A stretch of 5,610 nucleotides of DNA from Bacteroidota bacterium (GTDB taxonomy: Bacteria; Bacteroidota; Rhodothermia; Rhodothermales; UBA10348): assembly GCA_004356385.1 (NCBI GenBank), contig SMXL01000092.1, positions 1-5,610 on the forward strand, written 5' to 3'. This document shows, piece after piece, positions 1 to 4,297 of the stretch. How positions within the stretch are numbered: position 1 is the stretch's first letter; every line of letters starts with the position of its first letter. A program made the translations under genes and the position numbers. Under the pieces are notes generated by a model that saw only the letters and a program-made list of their open reading frames with translations, was not told the DNA's origin and made no database searches.

Positions 1-64
1 CGAGATTCGAACTCGCGACCCTCAGCTTGGAAGGCTGATGCTCTACCAACTGAGCTACTCCCGC
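1..64 (-). tRNA. tRNA-Gly(TCC), 3' end cut by the window edge
   Basis: Read on the minus strand from 64, the acceptor strand GCGGGAG is followed by a D-arm (GCTC/GAGC), an anticodon stem TCAGC/GCTGA with loop CTTCCAA, and a T-arm GCGAG-TTCGAAT-CTCG. The anticodon TCC (complement of 29-31) decodes GGA and GGG glycine codons. The last T-stem base, the 3' acceptor strand and the discriminator lie beyond position 1. It is the third of three tRNAs in the same direction, in the order Thr-Tyr-Gly known from tRNA-tuf clusters, so it is probably cut from a shared precursor. Confidence 0.96.
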
Positions 65-155
65 CATAATAATTCACTGCGACACATGTCCGCGAAAGAA
101 GATTCAATTCCCAGGTGGAAATCGCTCCTCTTTCACAGAGTGTTCAAACCATGCG

Positions 156-238
156 TGGACAGGGGAGGATTCGAACCTCCGAAGTCGAAAGACACTGGAT
201 TTACAGTCCAGCCCGGTTGACCGCTTCGGTACCTGTCC
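156..238 (-). tRNA. tRNA-Tyr(GTA)
   Basis: Minus-strand reading gives a perfect 7-bp acceptor stem (GGACAGG/CCTGTCC), anticodon stem CTGGA/TCCAG with loop CTGTAAA, a long class II variable arm (about TGTCTTTCGACTTC), and T-arm GGAGG-TTCGAAT-CCTCC. The GTA anticodon (complement of 202-204) with a long variable arm is diagnostic of bacterial tRNA-Tyr. The discriminator is A at 156, and the next bases read CGC, so CCA is not encoded and must be added enzymatically. The G34 wobble position is a target for queuosine, and the queuosine gene queA lies in the same window. Confidence 0.97.
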
Positions 239-323
239 AATCCCTTTTCCAACCCGATCACCGATCTTCAAAAGGCGGCGGGCAGAAAACCAAAACACCG
301 ACCCAAATTCGGCGTCCTAGCTG

Positions 324-396
324 AGCTGGCGGAGGGACTTGAACCCCCAACCTGCTCATTACAAGTGAGCTGCTCTACCAATTGAGCTACGCCAGC
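324..396 (-). tRNA. tRNA-Thr(TGT)
   Basis: The minus strand from 396 reads acceptor GCTGGCG paired with CGCCAGC, D-arm GCTC/GAGC, anticodon stem GCTCA/TGAGC with loop CTTGTAA, and T-arm GGGGG-TTCAAGT-CCCTC (one G-T pair). The anticodon TGT (complement of 361-363) decodes ACA-type threonine codons. The discriminator is T at 324, followed by CAG, so CCA is not encoded. It is the first tRNA of the minus-strand set and lies about 85 bp upstream of tRNA-Tyr. Its promoter should lie in 397-533. Confidence 0.96.
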
Positions 397-479
397 TTAT
401 GGTATCAGGGCGTATTTTGCCAGCCGGACAAGTTACAAGCACTTCCTGCGAGAATCAATAACAGAGGTGTTTAAGGATT

Positions 480-492
480 TGTGAACTTCACA
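480..492. promoter_or_regulatory. 13-bp perfect dyad upstream of the tRNA cluster (possible operator)
   Basis: TGTGAA-C-TTCACA is a perfect inverted repeat with a single central base. It is immediately followed by the palindrome CACGTG, which begins at 491 and overlaps the dyad's last two bases. It lies about 84 bp upstream of tRNA-Thr and about 40 bp past the dedA stop. A one-base loop cannot form a stable hairpin and there is no T-tract, so a protein site is more likely than a terminator. No clear -35/-10 pair was recognised in 397-533, and the role is unknown. Confidence 0.25.
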
Positions 493-533
493 CGTGCGCT
501 GAATTCCTGAGGGTTGCGCAGGTAACTCGAAGA

Positions 534-1169
534 TCATCTCCCCTCCGTCTTATCAACCAACCGATGCTTCTTACGAGTTCTTCGAATCAGCTGGAACCCT
601 ACGAACAGCACAATAGCACCCATAATGAACCAACCGTAATTGCGTAAATACTCTCGGACGACCGGCCAATTATCGCCCAGGTAATAACCGACGATCGCAA
701 GAATAAACGTCCAAACTAATGCGCTGAGAGTAGAATACAGAGCGGTTCGCCACACAGGCATATGCACCATCCCAACGGTGAGTGAAATCACAGAGCGCAA
801 TCCGCTCAGAAACCGATTCGCGGCCACGAGGCCAAAACCCCATCGATCCAATAACCCTCTAACCTGATTGATTCTCGCCTCCGACAACCAGCGCGTGCGT
901 TTTGGTGAGAATACCATGTGACCTATACGACGACCCACCGCATACATGGTCATGAATCCGACGGCTCCTCCGACGGTGGCGAGAAGAATAACTATTGCCA
1001 TATTTAGTCGGCCGATGCCGACCAGATAACCGCCGAAGACCACAATCATGTCACCAGGAACAGGTGGGATCACGTTTTCAGCATAGGCGATAGCCAGAAT
1101 GAGTACGTACGCCCAGAAAACGGGCAGTGCCGACATCCACTCTACCAGATCTGTCAGAATTTCACCCAT
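534..1169 (-). CDS. DedA/SNARE-associated (VTT) family membrane protein
   Basis: This is a 211-residue polytopic inner-membrane protein of the DedA family (PF09335, VTT domain), whose members include undecaprenyl-phosphate and phospholipid translocases. Visible family marks are the acidic/proline motif E31-N-V-I-P-P-x-P-G-D40 in the first re-entrant segment, and the F-L-S-G-L-R signature at 120-125 preceded by R119 and followed by G133. Hydrophobic stretches lie near 17-30, 41-78, 112-135, 145-165 and 178-195, with a basic tail (RRTRKKHR, 196-203). The length is usual for the family. A weak AGGA lies only 3 nt before the ATG. It is the last gene of the queA-ispD-ispF-dedA run, 44 bp after ispF. 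The subfamily substrate cannot be read from sequence; undecaprenyl-phosphate recycling would suit the isoprenoid neighbours but is inferred. Confidence 0.93.
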   Translation of the reverse strand: MGEILTDLVEWMSALPVFWAYVLILAIAYAENVIPPVPGDMIVVFGGYLVGIGRLNMAIVILLATVGGAVGFMTMYAVGRRIGHMVFSPKRTRWLSEARINQVRGLLDRWGFGLVAANRFLSGLRSVISLTVGMVHMPVWRTALYSTLSALVWTFILAIVGYYLGDNWPVVREYLRNYGWFIMGAIVLFVGFQLIRRTRKKHRLVDKTEGR

Positions 1170-1213
1170 CTATCCTACTATGCGATCACCGGTGACAGAT
1201 TCATTCTAGTTCT

Positions 1214-1693
1214 CTACTTGCCATCGTCGATGGTACAGATGGCATAGGCGGCAGCGCCTTCCTTCGAGCCAACAAATCCAAGGCGTTCGGACGTGGTGGC
1301 CTTGATCGACACGCTCGATGGATCCAGCTCAAGCACGGAAGCAACGTTCGCACACATCTGTTGAATATGAGGATTCAGCTTGGGTGCCTCGAGGGCGAGC
1401 GTGCTATCGATATTCTGAACACGACAACCCGCATCCCGAAGCAGATGATGTACCACGGCAAGCAATTTCAGGCTGCTGACACCCTTGAACTCGGCGTCCG
1501 TGTCGGGAAAATGAGTGCCTATATCACCCAGCGCAGCTGCGCCCAGTAAAGCGTCAATGATGGCGTGAAGAAGTACATCGGCATCGGAATGGCCCTCCAA
1601 ACCCAGGTCGTTTGGAATCGTCACCCCTCCCAGTACCAAGTCTCTTCCTTTGACGAGTCTATGAACGTCGTAACCAATGCCGACCCGAACCAT
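1214..1693 (-). CDS. ispF: 2-C-methyl-D-erythritol 2,4-cyclodiphosphate synthase IspF
   Basis: IspF is the fifth MEP-pathway enzyme. It converts CDP-ME 2-phosphate to 2-C-methyl-D-erythritol 2,4-cyclodiphosphate with release of CMP, as a cytosolic homotrimer with active sites at subunit interfaces. The 159-residue product is full length. Metal ligands are D9 and H11 in GYDVHR and H43 in GHSDADVLLH. The signature continues through ALGDIGTHFPDTD (54-66), and the C-terminal KATTSERLGFVGSKEG (131-146) carries the conserved glutamate E136. The start ATG lies one base after the ispD stop (TAA-T-ATG), so translation is probably coupled. The ispD-ispF pair is fused into one protein in some bacteria, which agrees with this tight spacing. 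No key residue is missing. Confidence 0.98.
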   Translation of the reverse strand: MVRVGIGYDVHRLVKGRDLVLGGVTIPNDLGLEGHSDADVLLHAIIDALLGAAALGDIGTHFPDTDAEFKGVSSLKLLAVVHHLLRDAGCRVQNIDSTLALEAPKLNPHIQQMCANVASVLELDPSSVSIKATTSERLGFVGSKEGAAAYAICTIDDGK

Positions 1694-1694
1694 A

Positions 1695-2450
1695 TTATTT
1701 GGCCTCCGTCATGACCTCTCGTTCTCGCGCTTCGAGATGGAGAATTTCCTCCCACATGGGCCAGAACTGGGTAGCCCGCTCCCAATCCTCTGGAGTCGTA
1801 ATCTTCACGTTCAACTCGCCTCCAGGTACGATCTGTACGGGCAAGCCCTTCTGTTGAATGAGATCCACGTCATCTGTAGCATGGGATCCTTTCTCTCTCG
1901 CTTCGGCGTGCGCCTCCTGGAACCAAGTTCTTCGAAACCCTTGCGGGGTCTGCATCCGATACAGTTTTTCTCGGGGAATCGTCTCTCCGAACATCTCATC
2001 TTTGCCTTTGCGAATGGTGTCCGTGACCGGTACCGCGAGTGCACTCGCGCCCTGTTCTCGCGCGGCTTTAATTACAGCAGATACTTGAGACAGACGAACA
2101 AACGGTCGGACGGCATCGTGGACGAGCACCACTTCGACCGAGTCGGGCGTTTCCGCCAGGGCCGCAGCCACAGAATCCTGACGTGTCAATCCACCGGAAA
2201 CAACCGTCATCAGTTTGGTAATTCCGATTCGCCGAAGCTCCTGACGAAGAGGACGAACAGCTTCGGCCGGAGTTGCCACGATGATGTGATCCACTTCCGG
2301 ATGGCGTTCGAAAACATCCAGCGTCTGAACCAGCATGGACTTGCCTCCCAGCACCCGAAACTGTTTCCGCCTGCCTCCCAGTCTGGTACCCTCGCCAGCC
2401 GCTGGGATCAGTACGGCGACTTCCGTTCCTTTGGATGTCCTGTCATCCAT
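1695..2450 (-). CDS. ispD: 2-C-methyl-D-erythritol 4-phosphate cytidylyltransferase IspD
   Basis: IspD is the third MEP-pathway enzyme. It joins CTP and methylerythritol 4-phosphate to give CDP-ME, with a Rossmann-like nucleotidyltransferase fold. The CTP-binding loop is PAAGEGTRLGGRRKQF (16-31), with catalytic-type R23 and K29. Further signatures are GGLTRQDSV (86-94), VHDAVRPFV (110-118, with metal/CTP residue D112), PVTDTIR (141-147), QTPQGFR (167-173), TDD (192-194) and NVKITTPED (214-222, K216). At 251 residues it is slightly long. The excess is a charged C-terminal tail after about 226, which reads like a short helix (WEEILHLEAREREVM). No good Shine-Dalgarno precedes the ATG, but no later in-frame ATG fits before the CTP loop. 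It lies 36 bp after queA and one base before ispF. Confidence 0.97.
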   Translation of the reverse strand: MDDRTSKGTEVAVLIPAAGEGTRLGGRRKQFRVLGGKSMLVQTLDVFERHPEVDHIIVATPAEAVRPLRQELRRIGITKLMTVVSGGLTRQDSVAAALAETPDSVEVVLVHDAVRPFVRLSQVSAVIKAAREQGASALAVPVTDTIRKGKDEMFGETIPREKLYRMQTPQGFRRTWFQEAHAEAREKGSHATDDVDLIQQKGLPVQIVPGGELNVKITTPEDWERATQFWPMWEEILHLEAREREVMTEAK

Positions 2451-2486
2451 CCGGTTTCACGTTTGAACAGTTAGAAAGGACCGACC

Positions 2487-3533
2487 TTAAAGAATGATCA
2501 TCGCATCTCCGAAGGAAAAGAGACGATATTTTTTCTTAACGGCTTGCTTATACGCTTCCATCATGAATTCGTATCCCGCGAATGCCGCCACCAACATCAT
2601 CAGCGTGGAATGCGGCATGTGAAAGTTCGTAATCAGACGCTCCGTAATCTGAAATTCGTACTCCGGGTAAATAAATTTGTCCGTCCAGCCCATTTTGGCC
2701 TTCGATTTGTTTGCCGCCGACAAACTCGATTCTATGGCGCGAACAACGGTCGTTCCTGTGGCCGTTACCTTGTTGGTTGTCGAATCCAGAGCAGTATTGA
2801 TGAAATCCGCCGTCTCCGGAGGAATGTGAAAGAACTCGGAATCCATCCGGTGCTTTGTCAAATCCTCAACCTCGACCGGGCGGAACGTTCCGAGACCGAT
2901 ATGCAGTGTAGACGGTTGAATATGGACCCCTTTTTGGGTCAGTTGGTCTAGAATATCCTGAGTGAAATGAAGGCCCGCTGTTGGCGCCGCGACGGCACCA
3001 CGATTGGTCGCAAAAATGGTCTGATAACGGTCCTTATCCTCCGGCTCCACATCGCGCTTTAGATACGGAGGGATCGGTGTCTGCCCGATTTCATCGATGC
3101 TTTCGTAAAGCTCCTCGTTCGTACCCTCGAATACAAAACGAATCGTCCTGCCTCGCGAGGTGGTATTATCAATGACCTCAGCGATCAGACCATTTTCGAA
3201 ATACAGCTTGTTTCCGATCCTGATCTTTCGGGCGGGATCAACAATTACATCCCAAAGTCGGGTTTCGGGATTCAACTCCCGGAGTAAAAATACTTCGATT
3301 CGAGCGCCTGTCTTCTCCTTATTACCAAAAAGTCGAGCAGGGAAAACCTTGGTGTCATTCACGACCATGACATCGCCCTTCGTAAAATAATCGACGATAT
3401 CGACGAAATTCTTATGTTCGATCGTTTTTTCAGCCCTGTTGAGAACCATTAGCCGGGACGAATCGCGGGGTTCAGCAGGATATTTGGCAACAAGACTTTT
3501 GGGGTAGTCGTACTCGAAGTGCGACAACTTCAT
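2487..3533 (-). CDS. queA: S-adenosylmethionine:tRNA ribosyltransferase-isomerase QueA
   Basis: QueA transfers and isomerises the ribosyl moiety of S-adenosylmethionine onto preQ1 at tRNA position 34, forming epoxyqueuosine in the queuosine pathway for GUN-anticodon tRNAs (Tyr, His, Asn, Asp). Family signatures run the full length: [11 protein letters not shown] near the N-terminus, [20 protein letters not shown] then [13 protein letters not shown] in the middle, [20 protein letters not shown], and the C-terminal [19 protein letters not shown] and [13 protein letters not shown] chose the ATG at 3533 (348 residues) because [11 protein letters not shown] matches the usual QueA N-terminus. A GTG four codons upstream (3545, 352 residues) is the alternative; neither start has a strong Shine-Dalgarno. 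It is the first gene of the minus-strand run. Its substrate tRNA-Tyr is encoded at 156-238. Confidence 0.97.
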   Translation of the reverse strand: MKLSHFEYDYPKSLVAKYPAEPRDSSRLMVLNRAEKTIEHKNFVDIVDYFTKGDVMVVNDTKVFPARLFGNKEKTGARIEVFLLRELNPETRLWDVIVDPARKIRIGNKLYFENGLIAEVIDNTTSRGRTIRFVFEGTNEELYESIDEIGQTPIPPYLKRDVEPEDKDRYQTIFATNRGAVAAPTAGLHFTQDILDQLTQKGVHIQPSTLHIGLGTFRPVEVEDLTKHRMDSEFFHIPPETADFINTALDSTTNKVTATGTTVVRAIESSLSAANKSKAKMGWTDKFIYPEYEFQITERLITNFHMPHSTLMMLVAAFAGYEFMMEAYKQAVKKKYRLFSFGDAMIIL

Positions 3534-3740
3534 TTTTCGTAGCACAGACCGGGGGTGTTTCTAGTCAAGAGATGTGCGTTCATGAGGAAGCCCTGTCAAC
3601 GTGGGTGACTCGCTCATAAACAACTAAAATAGACGCATTCTCAAAGTCGTGAAATATAATGTCGTTTTCCAGCGGCTCCAAACGAAAGATCCGTGTGGAT
3701 CCGTCTTGATTGACATTGATTCGGACGGTACCATTTCAGA
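3534..3740. promoter_or_regulatory. Divergent intergenic region with promoters for queA (-) and the lipoprotein locus (+)
   Basis: Both flanking genes point away, so promoters for each direction should lie here. On the plus strand a perfect TATAAT sits at 3655-3660 with a poor -35 (about 3632-3637). On the minus strand a perfect TTGACA lies at the complement of 3594-3599, and a TTGACT at the complement of 3563-3568, but neither has a good -10 at 16-18 bp. Bacteroidota-type promoters (TTTG / TAnnTTTG) differ from these hexamers, so the exact elements are uncertain. Four GAT triplets at 10-bp spacing lie at 3688-3720. No gene is seen in this stretch. Confidence 0.4.
3688..3720 (+). repeat. Four GAT triplets at exact 10-bp spacing in the lipoprotein leader
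   Basis: GAT occurs at 3688, 3698, 3708 and 3718. The first two copies are part of a longer direct repeat, GATCCGT at 3688-3694 and 3698-3704. The last two are part of TTGAT at 3706-3710 and 3716-3720. The block ends 20 bp before the lipoprotein ATG and lies downstream of the TATAAT at 3655. Helically phased direct repeats are the kind of site bound by tandem regulator dimers, but the units are short and chance is possible. Confidence 0.3.
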
Positions 3741-4238
3741 ATGACCTACTCTGGAATTTTTGCGAAAATGCTTCGACTCTCGCGATCGGGCCCGCTGCTG
3801 GGCGTCCTGTTCTTGATTACGGGCTGCGACCATGGACTTGCTCCTCCCGATGTTCCGTCTGCCGGCACGATAAGGGCTTCGATCGAATATGTCGGAGTGT
3901 GGCCCGAAGAGTCGGATGTACATGATCTTCGTTTCGTCGCGATGAGATTCGTACCCATCGATACGGCAGATTTTTTACAACTCAATCGGATGGCCATCAG
4001 CAATCGTTTGGATTACGGCGTTTTGAACCAGGATGTGGAAATTTCCGACGTCGAAACGGGTGTATTTCTCTACACCGGGATCGCTCAGCAATTCACGAGT
4101 AATCTTTTGTCGTGGCGCCCATTGGGTCTTTATGAGGATAACGACGGGATATTCTTCGTCACGAAGGACGAGACCACCGAGGTATCGATTGTAGTCGACT
4201 TTGCCGACCCACCTGTGTTTCCGCCACCCAGATTCTGA
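3741..4238 (+). CDS. Small lipoprotein of unknown function upstream of a TonB-dependent receptor
   Basis: I do not recognise a named family. The 165-residue product starts with a lipoprotein signal: basic residues R12 and R15, a hydrophobic core (PLLGVLFLI, 18-26) and lipobox LITG-C29, so the mature protein should be lipid-anchored at C29. A start at M10 (3768) would give a more usual 20-residue signal; neither start has a clear Shine-Dalgarno. The mature part begins with a Pro/Ala linker (LAPPDVPSAG, 33-42), followed by alternating hydrophobic segments suggesting a beta-rich domain (TIRASIEYVG, DLRFVAMRFVP, TTEVSIVVDF), and ends Pro-rich at FPPPRF. The receptor gene follows after 55 bp, so co-transcription and a role at the same membrane are likely. 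The 3' end may be frameshifted: see the tail at 4211-4297. A surface or periplasmic partner of the receptor is only a guess. Confidence 0.8.
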   Translation: MTYSGIFAKMLRLSRSGPLLGVLFLITGCDHGLAPPDVPSAGTIRASIEYVGVWPEESDVHDLRFVAMRFVPIDTADFLQLNRMAISNRLDYGVLNQDVEISDVETGVFLYTGIAQQFTSNLLSWRPLGLYEDNDGIFFVTKDETTEVSIVVDFADPPVFPPPRF

Positions 4239-4297
4239 ACCGTCGCCTGAATAATCTGCTGAACAAAATTTTGAAGAATCGTCTGAAAGAGACATGA
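4211..4297 (+). other. Possible frameshifted C-terminal tail of the lipoprotein gene, ending in an ATGA overlap with the receptor start
   Basis: In the -1 frame relative to the lipoprotein, 4142-4297 is open. From 4235 it reads five tetrads, LNRR, LNNL, LNKI, LKNR and LKET, then TGA at 4295-4297. That TGA overlaps the receptor ATG (4294-4296) as ATGA, a classic coupled gene junction. The lipoprotein frame looks genuine up to about VVDFADPP (near 4210), so any shift would fall at about 4211-4235, around TTTCCGCCACCCAG. Moving between the frames corresponds to one missing base (or two extra). No canonical slippery heptamer is present. A mutation or a sequencing error is more likely than programmed frameshifting. 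The coordinates mark the candidate shift region plus the tail, not a proven gene. Confidence 0.35.
4235..4293 (+). repeat. Degenerate 12-nt tandem periodicity (CTGAA units)
   Basis: CTGAA occurs at 4235, 4247, 4259 and 4283, with TTGAA at 4271: five units at exactly 12-nt spacing. In the lipoprotein frame every unit supplies a TGA stop (4236, 4248, 4260, 4272, 4284). In the -1 frame every unit gives Leu followed by Asn or Lys. The unit-to-unit changes within CTGAAN fall at the synonymous C/T of Leu and at the wobble base of the next codon, which suggests periodicity kept at protein level rather than a recent DNA duplication. The stretch fills the whole gap between the two plus-strand genes. 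Confidence 0.6.

Noticed and set aside
38..324. Short open frames across the tRNA genes
   Set aside because: They overlap structured tRNA genes on both strands and encode low-information peptides.
397..533. Rho-independent terminator after dedA
   Set aside because: Only short imperfect stems are visible (for example TGCGC/GCGCA at about 495-520) and none is followed by a T-run on the minus strand.
1677..2474. Long plus-strand open frame (265 codons) over ispD
   Set aside because: It lies wholly antisense to a convincing ispD, its translation is rich in Arg, Ser and His with no domain, and it begins inside ispF. It is a codon-bias shadow.
2544..3390. Plus-strand open frames over queA
   Set aside because: They are antisense to a complete QueA with every family signature, show no recognisable motif and have no start context.
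3543..3545. GTG as the queA start
   Set aside because: The ATG at 3531-3533 begins the conserved [11 protein letters not shown]. The four extra residues (MLRK) are not typical and have no better ribosome binding site.
3710..3715. TTGACA on the plus strand as a -35 for the lipoprotein
   Set aside because: The matching -10 position (about 3733-3738, ATTTCA) is poor and would put the transcript start inside the coding region.
3624..4003. Minus-strand open frames over the promoter region and lipoprotein start
   Set aside because: The plus-strand frame has a lipobox signal and operon context; the antisense products have none.
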